Shown here: positions 52,899 to 62,071 of the stretch, piece after piece
Numbering within the stretch: position 1 is the stretch's first letter
How the letters are laid out: each line of letters starts with the position of its first letter
Notes under the pieces: model-generated
The model's input: only the letters and a program-made list of their open reading frames with translations
Database searches by the model: none
Told to the model about the DNA's origin: nothing
Source of the DNA: Photobacterium sp. GB-56
GTDB taxonomy: Bacteria > Pseudomonadota > Gammaproteobacteria > Enterobacterales > Vibrionaceae
DNA length: 64,000 bases
Direction of reading: 5' to 3'
NCBI RefSeq assembly: GCF_003026105.1
Contig: NZ_PYNW01000001.1
Coordinates: 124,001 to 188,000 of the forward strand
Made by a program: the position numbers and the translations under genes

Positions 52899-53759
52899 TT
52901 AGACCTTAATCAATAAGCCATTAGAAGAGGCTAGAGGGTCATTAGACTCTTTATCTTGAGCTTGCAGAAATTTAGGAGATTCACAGTTAATACCTAACTG
53001 TGCCATACGAGAAAAAAGTAGCGGCGAGACCTGCTCTATTTTATGTAGTAACAATGGATTAACGGTTTCAAATACCGTTGTTAATGTGCTGTTTTTCCAT
53101 TGGGCTGTAACATTAAGTATATCGATTGCACCAATAGGTAATGCCAATTTGACCGTCCAACAGGAATTGATACTCTTGTCGGCATTTGAGTCTGAATCCT
53201 CATTTTCATTTTTTATTTTAATATCAATAGATTGGTTGTTATTCATCGGCCATTGCAGATAAATGCTATTGGTATCTTGTGTACGTTGTGTTTCTGGTCC
53301 TCGTTGCTCAGCGGCAAGCCTTAATAGAGCGGGAATATCTTGCTGTTGCTCAGGGCTTAACGTTTTTAACCATTGGTTTAACTGGCTTTGTGGTTGAGAT
53401 AGTTGCTGTAATAACTGAGCTAAAGGTTTTCGTTCTCCACCTTGTTGTAACCAAGTGATTAAGCTGGTTTGATTTTGTGGTGCAAAGAGCTGCTGGAAAA
53501 TAGTATTTAGGTTGTTAGAGGGCGATGTGGCTAATTTAGCTGTACCAGAGTTTAACGGGTTAGATAAAAGTGTAACTAAACGTTGCAAGCTGTTTATGGA
53601 TAACAATAATTGCGGTAATTGAGAAATGAGGTTTTGCTCTTTTTCTCCTGAGCGAGTAAATAATGGCGCCTGGCTCTTTCGATTATCCGATAAAGGTTTT
53701 TCAATTTGAGCAGTGTTTGCTGCGCTAGGGGGGTGAGATGGCGTTAAATTGATGCGCAT
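52899..53759 (-). CDS. FliK-like protein
   Basis: This is not a close match to the FliK at 32392-33843. The 286-residue protein has the same plan, however: a Gln/Leu/Ser-rich N-terminal two-thirds and a compact C-terminal domain (WTVKLALPIGAIDILNVTAQWKNSTLTTVFETVNPLLLHKIEQVSPLLFSRMAQLGINC, about 205-262). This resembles the hook-length control C-domain, where a strand pair is followed by a long helix. Start chosen at ATG 53759 (MRINLTPSHPP); GTG 53768 is also possible. It precedes the FlhB-like gene by three bases, matching the functional pair FliK-FlhB. Confidence 0.75.
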   Translation of the reverse strand: MRINLTPSHPPSAANTAQIEKPLSDNRKSQAPLFTRSGEKEQNLISQLPQLLLSINSLQRLVTLLSNPLNSGTAKLATSPSNNLNTIFQQLFAPQNQTSLITWLQQGGERKPLAQLLQQLSQPQSQLNQWLKTLSPEQQQDIPALLRLAAEQRGPETQRTQDTNSIYLQWPMNNNQSIDIKIKNENEDSDSNADKSINSCWTVKLALPIGAIDILNVTAQWKNSTLTTVFETVNPLLLHKIEQVSPLLFSRMAQLGINCESPKFLQAQDKESNDPLASSNGLLIKV

Positions 53760-53809
53760 ATATTTCACATTTACTTACGTTAGTTAACGATGAATATGTC
53801 CGTAGTTTA

Positions 53810-53823
53810 GCTAAATTATTAGC
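53810..53823. promoter_or_regulatory. Inverted repeat between the FliK-like gene and ccmA
   Basis: GCTAA-ATTA-TTAGC lies in the 115-base divergent gap that must hold promoters for both directions. A TATCAT hexamer lies just to its right at 53832-53837. The role is unknown. Confidence 0.25.
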
Positions 53824-53874
53824 CATTGTGGTATCATGCGGACTGATTTGTGACACCTAGGATACATCATTTAT

Positions 53875-54522
53875 ATGTTGTCAGTAGCAGACTTAAGCTG
53901 CGTTCGTGATGAACGTTTATTGTTTGACGAACTCAGTTTCACTATATCAAGTGGCGAGTTAGTGCAAATTGAAGGCCATAATGGTGCGGGTAAAACCACA
54001 CTGTTACGTATTATTGCTGGGTTAGGCCGCGCGGATAGTGGGCACGTTCTTTGGAATCAAGAAGATATTCAGGTTGCACGAGAAGATTACCATCAAGAGC
54101 TGTTGTTTCTTGGTCATCAAACTGGCGTAAAGCGTGAACTTACCGCCTTTGAGAACTTGGCTTTTTTTCAAGCCATGCATAAATGCAATCAAGGCTCAGA
54201 TCTCAAGGGTTCACCACAAGTTATGGGTGAGGACGCATTATGGCAAGCATTGGCGCATGTTGGGTTAGCGGGGCGTGAAGATGTACCAGCAGGGCAACTA
54301 TCTGCAGGTCAGCAACGCCGTGTTGCATTAGCGCGTCTATGGTTAAGTAATCATAAATTATGGGTGCTTGATGAGCCATTAACGGCGATTGATAAGCAAG
54401 GTGTCAAGGTGCTTGAAAACTTGTTTTTATCTCATGTTGAACGTGGTGGCATGGTGTTATTAACCACGCACCAAGATATGTTTACGGATAGTAATCATTT
54501 ACGAAAAATTAAGTTAGGGTAG
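53875..54522 (+). CDS. ccmA: Heme exporter ATP-binding protein CcmA
   Basis: CcmA is the ATPase of the CcmABCD complex, which releases holo-CcmE during c-type cytochrome maturation. The 215-residue protein has Walker [13 protein letters not shown] (about 34-45), ABC signature [17 protein letters not shown] and Walker [13 protein letters not shown]. It is the first gene of the ccmABCDEFGHI operon and divergent from the FliK-like gene. Confidence 0.96.
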   Translation: MLSVADLSCVRDERLLFDELSFTISSGELVQIEGHNGAGKTTLLRIIAGLGRADSGHVLWNQEDIQVAREDYHQELLFLGHQTGVKRELTAFENLAFFQAMHKCNQGSDLKGSPQVMGEDALWQALAHVGLAGREDVPAGQLSAGQQRRVALARLWLSNHKLWVLDEPLTAIDKQGVKVLENLFLSHVERGGMVLLTTHQDMFTDSNHLRKIKLG

Positions 54523-55199
54523 TGAGCACGGTGTTTAATTCTATTATTCAAATTATTCGTCGTGAATTGTTAATTGCTTTTCGTCGACGTGCAGATGTGA
54601 TGAACCCATTGTGGTTCTTTATTATTGTGATCACCTTATTTCCATTAAGTATTGGTCCTGAGCCTAAATTGCTTGCACGTATTGCTCCTGGGATCATTTG
54701 GGTGGCGGCATTGTTAGCAGCGTTATTATCAATGGAACGCCTTTTTCGTGATGATTATGCCGATGGCTCGCTGGAGCAAATGTTATTAATGCCGACACCA
54801 TTAGCGGTATCTGCCTTTGCTAAAATGCTTGCACATTGGTTGTTGACAGGTCTACCGCTGATATTAATTAGTCCCTTATTAGCGATTTTATTATCCTTAA
54901 ATTGGGATACATGGGTAGCCGTTGTACTCACATTGCTAGTAGGTACGCCAACATTAAGCTTTTTAGGGGCAATTGGTGTCGCTTTAACGGTTGGATTACG
55001 AAAAGGTGGCGTTTTATTGAGCTTGCTCATATTACCGTTATATATACCTGTGCTTATATTCGCAACCTCTGCAATAGAAGCTGCAGGCCTAGGGATGGCA
55101 TATAACGGGCAATTAGCATTAATGGCGGCAATGTTGGTGGCCTCTTTAACGTTAGCACCGTTTGCGGTTGCGGCATCGCTAAGGATCAGTGTGAATTAA
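54522..55199 (+). CDS. ccmB: Heme exporter membrane protein CcmB
   Basis: CcmB is the six-helix membrane partner of CcmA. The 225-residue protein begins at GTG 54522, overlapping the ccmA stop by one base (a second GTG lies three codons on). Conserved features are IIRRELLIAFRRRADVMNPLWFFIIVITLFPLSIGPEP and the LFRDDYADGSLEQMLLMPTPL loop. It is followed by a 153-base gap before ccmC. Confidence 0.95.
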   Translation: MSTVFNSIIQIIRRELLIAFRRRADVMNPLWFFIIVITLFPLSIGPEPKLLARIAPGIIWVAALLAALLSMERLFRDDYADGSLEQMLLMPTPLAVSAFAKMLAHWLLTGLPLILISPLLAILLSLNWDTWVAVVLTLLVGTPTLSFLGAIGVALTVGLRKGGVLLSLLILPLYIPVLIFATSAIEAAGLGMAYNGQLALMAAMLVASLTLAPFAVAASLRISVN

Positions 55200-55276
55200 A
55201 TCAAGAGTGGGAGCGATGATGTCTTCCATTTTGTTTATTTATCCAACCGGTAGAGATTTATAAGGTTAAGGGATGA

Positions 55277-55298
55277 CACAAAATCCTATTATTTTGTG
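55277..55298. repeat. Inverted repeat between ccmB and ccmC
   Basis: CACAAAAT-CCTATT-ATTTTGTG, a perfect 8-base stem with a 6-base loop, in the only sizeable gap of the ccm operon. It has no T-run, so it may be an mRNA hairpin or an operator near a ccmC promoter. Confidence 0.4.
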
Positions 55299-55352
55299 AC
55301 TGAACTTGGTTTTAATGACGTATTTATAACTATATAACGAGTAGAGAGCATT

Positions 55353-56084
55353 ATGTGGAAGTGGTTACATCCCTACGCTAAAGCCGAGAATACCTATCGC
55401 TTGTGCGGTAAGTTACTGCCTTGGTTTTCCATGATTAGCTTAATTGCCATTGTTGTCAGTTCTATTTGGGGCTTAATGTTTGCGCCAGCGGATTATCAAC
55501 AGGGTGACAGCTTTAGAATTATTTACTTGCATGTTCCCGCTGCAATCTGGTCGATGGGTGCTTATGTATCAATGGCTATTGCCGCATTCATTGGTTTAGT
55601 GTGGCAGATTCGATTATCGGATATGGCCGCTGCTGCGATGGCGCCGGTTGGTGCAGTGTTTACCTTTATTGCATTGATCACTGGTGCTATTTGGGGTAAG
55701 CCAATGTGGGGCACATGGTGGGTGTGGGATGCGCGTTTAACATCTGAACTCATTCTTCTATTTTTATATCTTGGTGTTATTGCATTGTATAATGCTTTTG
55801 ATGATCAAAAGACAGCAGCCAAAGCGGCGGGTATTTTAGCGATTGTTGGTGTGATCAATATTCCTATTATTCACTTCTCTGTCGAGTGGTGGAATACCCT
55901 TCACCAAGGTGCAACCATTACTAAATTTGCCAAGCCTTCTATGTCAACAGATATGTTATGGCCGTTGCTGATTGGTATTGTGGGTTTTGCTTTTTTCTTC
56001 GGTGCGGTGACTATGATCCGTCTACGTAATGAAATTCTTATCCGCGAAAGTCACCGCCCTTGGGTGCGTGAGCTAGTGAAGTGA
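55353..56084 (+). CDS. ccmC: Heme handling protein CcmC
   Basis: CcmC loads heme onto CcmE at the periplasmic face. The 243-residue, six-TM protein has the tryptophan-rich WWD motif MWGTWWVWDARLTSELILL (about 123-141). Conserved periplasmic histidines that ligate heme are in YLHVPAAIWSM and IIHFSVEWWNTLHQG. It follows ccmB and precedes ccmD by seven bases. Confidence 0.97.
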   Translation: MWKWLHPYAKAENTYRLCGKLLPWFSMISLIAIVVSSIWGLMFAPADYQQGDSFRIIYLHVPAAIWSMGAYVSMAIAAFIGLVWQIRLSDMAAAAMAPVGAVFTFIALITGAIWGKPMWGTWWVWDARLTSELILLFLYLGVIALYNAFDDQKTAAKAAGILAIVGVINIPIIHFSVEWWNTLHQGATITKFAKPSMSTDMLWPLLIGIVGFAFFFGAVTMIRLRNEILIRESHRPWVRELVK

Positions 56085-56091
56085 GGTTGGT

Positions 56092-56298
56092 ATGCATTTT
56101 GATTCTATGAGCGACTTTTTTGCCATGGGTGGTTATGCTGCTTATGTATGGAGTGCGTTTGGCATCTCATTTTTGGCGATGCTATGGATCCTCTTTTCTA
56201 GTATGGCCACCCATCGTCGCGTATTAGGTGACATTAAAAATAAAATCGCACGTGAACAACGCATTAAAGATGCGAAAAAGATGGAGAATACGCTATGA
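56092..56298 (+). CDS. ccmD: Heme exporter protein CcmD
   Basis: CcmD is a small membrane protein that stabilises release of holo-CcmE from CcmABC. The 68-residue protein has one TM segment ([26 protein letters not shown]) and a basic cytoplasmic tail. The N-terminal sequence [22 protein letters not shown] is typical. It overlaps ccmE by four bases. Confidence 0.94.
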   Translation: MHFDSMSDFFAMGGYAAYVWSAFGISFLAMLWILFSSMATHRRVLGDIKNKIAREQRIKDAKKMENTL

Positions 56299-56780
56299 CC
56301 CCAAGACGTAAGAAGCGTCTCGCCTTAGTGTTAGCGCTCGTTTTAGGCCTTGGTGCTACCATTGGTTTAGTGCTTTATGCGTTAAATCAAAATATGGATT
56401 TATTCTACACACCAACAGAACTGGTTAATGGTAAGCCTGATGGCACCAAACCAGAAGTTGGTCAACGTTTACGTATTGGTGGCATGGTGGTGAAAGGCTC
56501 TGTGAAGCGTGATCCTCAATCTTTAGAAGTGAGTTTTAAAGTTGCTGATGTCGGCCCTTCAGTAACTGTCACTTATGATGGTATTTTGCCTGATCTCTTC
56601 CGTGAAGGGCAGGGTATTGTCGCGCAAGGTGTACTCGTTGGCCCAACAACAGTAAAAGCACATGAAGTACTGGCTAAGCATGATGAAAATTACATGCCGG
56701 CTGAAGTCGCTGATGCGATGAAGAAAAATCACTCAAAACTTCAATATACTGAAGAACAACTACAAGGTAGTGCTCAATGA
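56295..56780 (+). CDS. ccmE: Periplasmic heme chaperone CcmE
   Basis: CcmE binds heme covalently through a histidine and passes it to CcmFH. The 161-residue protein has an N-terminal anchor ([23 protein letters not shown]) and an OB-fold domain. The heme-binding motif [14 protein letters not shown] (His about 129) is intact. It overlaps both ccmD and ccmF by four bases. Confidence 0.97.
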   Translation: MTPRRKKRLALVLALVLGLGATIGLVLYALNQNMDLFYTPTELVNGKPDGTKPEVGQRLRIGGMVVKGSVKRDPQSLEVSFKVADVGPSVTVTYDGILPDLFREGQGIVAQGVLVGPTTVKAHEVLAKHDENYMPAEVADAMKKNHSKLQYTEEQLQGSAQ

Positions 56781-58759
56781 TCCCTGAAATAGGCCATTTT
56801 GCCCTTATTACTGCCCTCGCCTTATCGGTACTGGCCAGTATTTATCCGCTATATGGTGCTGCAGTCGGTAACCAAGCAATGATGCGTATGGCACGACCAT
56901 TGGCATACGGTATTTTTGCTTTTATATCGTTATCTTTTGTTATTTTATGTTGGTCATTCTATAACAATGATTTTACTGTTGCGTATGTAGCCAGTAACTC
57001 GACAAGTTTATTACCGTGGTATTACCGTATTACAGCGGTATGGGGCGCGCACGAAGGTTCATTGCTGCTTTGGGTACTTATCCAAGCCGGTTGGGCTGCT
57101 GCTGTGGCGCGTTTTAGCCGTGATATGCCACTTGAATCTGTTTCTCGTGTCTTATCGGTAATGGGGATGATTGCAGTGGGTTTCTTACTGTTTATTATCA
57201 TTACTTCTAACCCATTTTTACGTACGCTACCGGTATTCCCTGTCGAAGGTCGTGATCTAAACCCATTATTGCAAGATCCGGGTCTAATTATTCACCCGCC
57301 AATGCTTTACATGGGCTACGTTGGCTTCTCTGTTGCGTTCTCTTTTGCCATTGCATCCTTGATGACTGGTCGTTTAGATACCGCTTGGGCACGTTGGTCT
57401 CGTCCATGGACAATCGCGGCATGGTCATTCCTAACGGTAGGTATCGCACTAGGGTCATGGTGGGCTTACTACGAACTTGGCTGGGGTGGCTGGTGGTTCT
57501 GGGATCCAGTAGAAAACGCATCATTTATGCCATGGCTTGCAGGTACGGCGTTAATGCACTCGCTATCAGTAACAGAAAAGCGTGGCACATTTAAAGCATG
57601 GACTGTACTGCTTGCGATCTCTGCCTTCTCATTAAGTTTATTAGGTACGTTCTTAGTGCGTTCTGGCGTATTGGTTTCTGTGCATGCATTTGCGTCAGAT
57701 CCGGCTCGCGGTATGTTCATTCTTGGTTTCCTTGTGGTTGTTATCGGTGGTTCTTTACTGCTGTATGCATTACGTGGTGGTCAAATTCGTTCTCGTGGTA
57801 ACTACAGCTTGTTCTCACGTGAAAACCTGTTACTAGCAAACAACATTTTACTTGTTGCAGGCTTAGTAGTTGTACTTATTGGTACATTATTACCATTGGT
57901 ACATAAGCAAATTGGTTTAGGTTCTGTTTCTATCGGTGTACCTTTCTTCAACATGCTATTTACATGGTTGATGATCCCGTTTGCTTTTATTATGGGTGTT
58001 GGTCCTCTTGTTCGTTGGAAACGCGATAATTTCAAACATGTTCGCAAGCCAATGATTATCTCAGCACTGATCACGATTCCATTTTCATACCTTGTTATTT
58101 ACTTTACGGCAAGTGTGGTTGAACCGCTTGCGGTGTTAGGGATGATGATGGCGGTGTGGATCATTGTGATGCATGGTTTTGAGTTATTCGAGCGTGCGAC
58201 ACACCGTCATACTTTTGTTGATGGCTTAGGTAAATTAGGTCGTAGCCATTGGGCGATGGTGTTAGGCCATATTGGTTTAGCGATATCTATCATTGGTATC
58301 ACGCTAGTCTCTAACTACGATATCGAACGTGATTTACGTTTAGCGCCGGGTCAATCTGTTAATGTGAAAGGCTATGATTTCCACTTTGCTGGATTACGTG
58401 ATGCAGATGGTCCTAACTATGATGGATATATAGCTGATTTCAATATTAGCCGTCGTGGTATTAATGTAACAACACTACATGCTGAAAAACGTTTCTACAG
58501 TGTGGCTGGCTCTATGATGACAGAAGCGGCAATTGATAGCGGGATTACTCGTGACTTATATGTTGCTATGGGTGAGAAGCTTGGTGATGGTGCATGGGCT
58601 GTTCGTATTTATTACAAACCATTTGTGAACTGGATGTGGGCGGGTGCATTTTTAATGGCGTTAGGTGGTGCATTGGCGATCAGCGATAAACGTTACCGAT
58701 TCCGCACTCCTGCAAAACTGAGTAATAAATCGTCAGAGGAAAAATTAACCCATGAATAA
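56777..58759 (+). CDS. ccmF: Cytochrome c heme lyase subunit CcmF
   Basis: CcmF is the large membrane component of the heme ligation complex. The 660-residue protein has many TM segments and the WWD motif [19 protein letters not shown] (about 235-253). Conserved features include [26 protein letters not shown] and the [25 protein letters not shown] region. It overlaps ccmE by four bases and ccmG by eight. Confidence 0.97.
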   Translation: MIPEIGHFALITALALSVLASIYPLYGAAVGNQAMMRMARPLAYGIFAFISLSFVILCWSFYNNDFTVAYVASNSTSLLPWYYRITAVWGAHEGSLLLWVLIQAGWAAAVARFSRDMPLESVSRVLSVMGMIAVGFLLFIIITSNPFLRTLPVFPVEGRDLNPLLQDPGLIIHPPMLYMGYVGFSVAFSFAIASLMTGRLDTAWARWSRPWTIAAWSFLTVGIALGSWWAYYELGWGGWWFWDPVENASFMPWLAGTALMHSLSVTEKRGTFKAWTVLLAISAFSLSLLGTFLVRSGVLVSVHAFASDPARGMFILGFLVVVIGGSLLLYALRGGQIRSRGNYSLFSRENLLLANNILLVAGLVVVLIGTLLPLVHKQIGLGSVSIGVPFFNMLFTWLMIPFAFIMGVGPLVRWKRDNFKHVRKPMIISALITIPFSYLVIYFTASVVEPLAVLGMMMAVWIIVMHGFELFERATHRHTFVDGLGKLGRSHWAMVLGHIGLAISIIGITLVSNYDIERDLRLAPGQSVNVKGYDFHFAGLRDADGPNYDGYIADFNISRRGINVTTLHAEKRFYSVAGSMMTEAAIDSGITRDLYVAMGEKLGDGAWAVRIYYKPFVNWMWAGAFLMALGGALAISDKRYRFRTPAKLSNKSSEEKLTHE

Positions 58760-59306
58760 GAAGTTCCTCTTTATTCCGTTAGTCTTGTTCATTGCACTGG
58801 TTATTATGTTTATGGTGCAGTTAACCCGCAATGCTGATGGTGATGATCCAACAAAATTAGAATCGGTATTGGTAGGTAAACCTGTACCGACCTTTAAATT
58901 AGAAGATCTATTCCAACCAGGAAAAGAGTATCAACAAACGATTTTCAAAGGTGAACCATTATTGCTTAACGTGTGGGCGACATGGTGTCCGACATGTTAT
59001 GCAGAACACCAATACTTAAATACGTTAGCGAAACAAGGCGTTAAGATCATTGGTCTGAACTACAAAGATCAACGTGAGAAAGCGATTGGTTGGTTAACTG
59101 AATTGGGTAATCCTTATTTGCATACACTTTATGATGGTAACGGTATGTTAGGTATGGATTTAGGTGTGTATGGCGCACCTGAAACATTCATTATTGATGC
59201 TAACGGCATTATTCGTTATCGCCATGTGGGTGACGTTAATCCTGAAAATTGGAAAAAAACGCTTGAGCCGTTGTACAACAAGCTAAAAGCGGAGGCAAAA
59301 GGTTAA
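58752..59306 (+). CDS. ccmG: Thiol:disulfide oxidoreductase CcmG (DsbE)
   Basis: CcmG is a membrane-anchored thioredoxin-like protein that reduces apocytochrome or CcmH cysteines. The 184-residue protein has an N-terminal anchor (FLFIPLVLFIALVIMFMVQL), the active site WATWCPTCYAEH (CPTC), and the cis-Pro region YGAPETFIID. It overlaps ccmF by eight bases and ccmH by one. Confidence 0.96.
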   Translation: MNKKFLFIPLVLFIALVIMFMVQLTRNADGDDPTKLESVLVGKPVPTFKLEDLFQPGKEYQQTIFKGEPLLLNVWATWCPTCYAEHQYLNTLAKQGVKIIGLNYKDQREKAIGWLTELGNPYLHTLYDGNGMLGMDLGVYGAPETFIIDANGIIRYRHVGDVNPENWKKTLEPLYNKLKAEAKG

Positions 59307-59821
59307 TGAAACGTTTATTTGCCCTTGTTATAGCTGCAACGATTGCGCTAACCGCGGCGTTACCAGCATTTGCATCGATTGATGTCTATGACTTTAAAAA
59401 TGCGGAACAAGAAAAGCAGTTTCAAGAGCTAACGGCAACATTACGTTGCCCTAAGTGTCAGAACAATAATATTGCTGATTCAAATGCAACCTTAGCGCAA
59501 GATATGCGACAGAAAACATTTGAGCTTCTTCAAGAAGGCAAAACCAGTCAGCAAATTATTGATTACATGATTGCGCGTTACGGTAACTTTGTTACGTACA
59601 ATCCACCGATGACAGCTTCGACTGCAATTTTATGGGTTGGTCCTATTCTGTTTATCGTTATTGGCTTTACTGTTCTGGTTTATCGTACGCGTAAAAACGG
59701 TGAAAAAGTTGAGCAGGCTCAATTAGATGAGGAAGAAGCTAAACGATTAAAAGCACTGCTTGCAGAGATGGAACAGCAAGATGCTAAAAGTGTTGATACT
59801 CAATCAAAGGTAAACAAATGA
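59306..59821 (+). CDS. ccmH: Cytochrome c maturation protein CcmH
   Basis: CcmH (CycL type) holds apocytochrome via a redox motif in the heme lyase complex. The 171-residue protein has a signal peptide (MKRLFALVIAATIALTAALPAFA). The LRCPKCQNNNIADSNA motif (RCxxC) is present, and a C-terminal TM segment (TAILWVGPILFIVIGFTVLVY). It is the short form; the TPR part is separate in ccmI. It overlaps ccmI by four bases. Confidence 0.96.
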   Translation: MKRLFALVIAATIALTAALPAFASIDVYDFKNAEQEKQFQELTATLRCPKCQNNNIADSNATLAQDMRQKTFELLQEGKTSQQIIDYMIARYGNFVTYNPPMTASTAILWVGPILFIVIGFTVLVYRTRKNGEKVEQAQLDEEEAKRLKALLAEMEQQDAKSVDTQSKVNK

Positions 59822-61107
59822 CGCTGTTTTGGATTATAACTGCTGTCTTAGTGCTTATTGCAATAGCATTTTTTGCTGTACCTATGTTGTATGGTAAAGA
59901 ATACGATGATGTAGCAAGCCGAGATGAATTAAACAAAGCATTCTTTAAAGATCGTATTCATGAACTGGAGCACGAATCAGAAGAAGGCTTGGTTGAGAAT
60001 CGCCAAGAATTAGTTTCTGAGCTTCAACAGTCATTGCTAGATGATATACCTGAAAGTAAAGAGAAGAAATCTACTCATGTTAGTGCTGGGATGTTGCTAC
60101 CTGGCATTATCTTAATTGTTGGTGTGAGCTATGGCATGTACGCCTCTGTGGGCGGTATTCAGAAAGTAGAAGCGTGGCATGATGCGGTAAACCGTCTGCC
60201 TCAACTTTCTCAACGCTTACTGGGTGATAATGCCGCTAATGAGCCGCTGTCTGATCAAGATATGTCTGATTTGACTTTAGCATTACGTACTAAATTGCAC
60301 GATGACGGTGATGATCCTATGGGATGGTTATTGTTAGGCCGTATCGCAATGGCAAACCGTGATGGTGAAACCGCTGAAATGGCAATGAAAAAAGCCTATG
60401 ACTTAAACCCTGTTGATGAGGATATTCAGTTAGGTTATGCACAGTCATTAATGCTAAGTGGTAAGCCGGGCGCAAGTGACATGGCACGTAACTTATTACG
60501 CAATGTCATTAAGAAAGATCATACTAACGTGCAAGCATTATCGCTGCTCGCTTTCGATGCGTTTGAGCAAAACAAGTTTGAACAAGCGATCGCTTACTGG
60601 ACGATGATGAAAAAGCTTATCGGACCGGATGATTCCCGTGCACCGATGCTTGATCGAAGTATTGAACGCGCACAAGCACGTTTAAATGCTGATGACAAAG
60701 CGAAGGCATTAGTCAATGGTTCTGCTGCAGCTGCGGCAGAAACTGCGCCAAAAGTCAGTGCTGAACAAGCAAAACAGCAGATAGTGGCGACAATTTCATT
60801 AGCGCCAAACGTCGTGATGCCAAAGCAGGGCGATATTATTGTCTCTGTTCATAGCGCTGATGGCGCACCAATGCCAATTGCAGCTGTAAAGCTACCACTG
60901 ACAACGTCTTTCCCATTAACCATTACGTTAACGGATAAAGACAGCATGATGCCGCAGCGCAAGCTATCGTCATTATCTGAAATGATTGTCCGTGCTCGTA
61001 TTGATAGTGATGGTAACGTCATGACGAAACAAGGTGATTGGTATGGTGAAAGCCAGAAAGTGATGCTTGGTGGTGATACAAAAGTATTAATTAATAAACA
61101 ATATTGA
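59818..61107 (+). CDS. ccmI: Apocytochrome chaperone CcmI
   Basis: CcmI binds apocytochrome c C-termini and delivers them to the lyase. The 429-residue protein has two TM segments (LFWIITAVLVLIAIAFFAVPML and VSAGMLLPGIILIVGVSYGMYA) flanking a cytoplasmic loop. The periplasmic TPR domain (about 150-285) includes GWLLLGRIAMANRDGETAEMAMKKAYDLNP and ALSLLAFDAFEQNKFEQAIAYWTMM. A C-terminal beta domain follows. It is the last ccm gene. Confidence 0.95.
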   Translation: MTLFWIITAVLVLIAIAFFAVPMLYGKEYDDVASRDELNKAFFKDRIHELEHESEEGLVENRQELVSELQQSLLDDIPESKEKKSTHVSAGMLLPGIILIVGVSYGMYASVGGIQKVEAWHDAVNRLPQLSQRLLGDNAANEPLSDQDMSDLTLALRTKLHDDGDDPMGWLLLGRIAMANRDGETAEMAMKKAYDLNPVDEDIQLGYAQSLMLSGKPGASDMARNLLRNVIKKDHTNVQALSLLAFDAFEQNKFEQAIAYWTMMKKLIGPDDSRAPMLDRSIERAQARLNADDKAKALVNGSAAAAAETAPKVSAEQAKQQIVATISLAPNVVMPKQGDIIVSVHSADGAPMPIAAVKLPLTTSFPLTITLTDKDSMMPQRKLSSLSEMIVRARIDSDGNVMTKQGDWYGESQKVMLGGDTKVLINKQY

Positions 61108-61127
61108 TTCAATACTGGAACAAATAG

Positions 61128-61160
61128 AGCAGGCTGGATATTATTGTCCAGCCTGCTTTC
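61128..61160 (+). terminator. Hairpin after ccmI
   Basis: AGCAGGCTGGA at 61128-61138 pairs with TCCAGCCTGCT at 61147-61157 (11 perfect pairs, 8-base loop), followed by only TTTC. It is probably the end of the ccm operon, though the weak T-run may let some transcripts continue into mlaA. Confidence 0.7.
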
Positions 61161-61175
61161 TATTGGATATATGTT

Positions 61176-61976
61176 TTGAATAGAATTTTCTTACTAATAA
61201 TTTGGCTTTCTCTGGGGCTAGTCGGTTGTGCGCAAACACCAGATGAACCGTCAAAACAAATTACCTCTAACAATATTACTGATCATATTGATGCTGACAG
61301 TGATAGTAATGGCGTTTATGACCCATTTGAGGGGTTTAACCGTGCTATGTGGGATTTTAATTTTAACTATTTAGACCCGTACGTAGCCCGTCCAGTTTCA
61401 ATGGCATATGTTAATTACACGCCAACCCCTGTTCGTAAAGGCATCATGAATTTTTTATCAAATTTAGATGAGCCTGCAAGTATGGTTAATAGCCTACTGT
61501 CGTTAAATGGCAAAGCTGCGGTCACCCATTTTAACCGTTTTTGGATTAATACAATTTTTGGATTGGGTGGTTTAATCGATATCGCATCTGCGGCTGACAT
61601 AAATAAACCTGCGGATCGACGATTTGGTGACACGTTAGGTTATTATGGTGTACCAAATGGTCCTTATTTGATGTTACCAGTTTATGGCCCAGTGACGTTC
61701 CGAGGTTTTGGTGATGCGGCTGATGAACTCTACCCAATGTTCAGCTTATTAAATATTTGGGAAGGGCTAGGTAAATGGCTTTTTCAGGGGATGGAAGATC
61801 GTGCTGCATTAGCACAACAAGAAGCGATGCTAGAAAACTCACCCGATCCATATGTATTTACTCGTGATGCATATATTCAATATAAAGACTTTGTCGCCAG
61901 TGACGGTAAAGTTGACCAAGAGCAACAAGCAGATAGTTTTGATGATAGTTATCTTGATGAAATTGATGATCAGTAA
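61176..61976 (+). CDS. mlaA: Phospholipid retrograde-transport lipoprotein MlaA (VacJ)
   Basis: MlaA removes mislocalised phospholipids from the outer leaflet of the outer membrane. The start appears to be TTG 61176 (MNRIFLLIIWLSLGLVGC), since the nearby ATG runs into a stop; the ribosome site is poor. The 266-residue lipoprotein has lipobox LVGC. The family core includes YDPFEGFNRAMWDFNFNYLDPYVARPVSMAYVNYTP, LSNLDEPASMVNSLL and GYYGVPNGPYLMLPVYGP. The C-terminal tail is acidic. Confidence 0.95.
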   Translation: MNRIFLLIIWLSLGLVGCAQTPDEPSKQITSNNITDHIDADSDSNGVYDPFEGFNRAMWDFNFNYLDPYVARPVSMAYVNYTPTPVRKGIMNFLSNLDEPASMVNSLLSLNGKAAVTHFNRFWINTIFGLGGLIDIASAADINKPADRRFGDTLGYYGVPNGPYLMLPVYGPVTFRGFGDAADELYPMFSLLNIWEGLGKWLFQGMEDRAALAQQEAMLENSPDPYVFTRDAYIQYKDFVASDGKVDQEQQADSFDDSYLDEIDDQ

Positions 61977-61989
61977 TATTACTTAACTA

Positions 61990-62018
61990 AAAAAGACCTC
62001 CAATAAGGAGGTCTTTTT
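61990..62018. terminator. Bidirectional terminator between mlaA and the fadL gene
   Basis: AAAAAGACCTCC at 61990-62001, 5-base loop, GGAGGTCTTTTT at 62007-62018. A-run and T-run on the two sides allow termination of both convergent genes. Confidence 0.9.
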
Positions 62019-62071
62019 ATATGTGGTATAGTTTGTAGCGAGCTTGTTTTTCTAAATAAATTTTATTTTAC

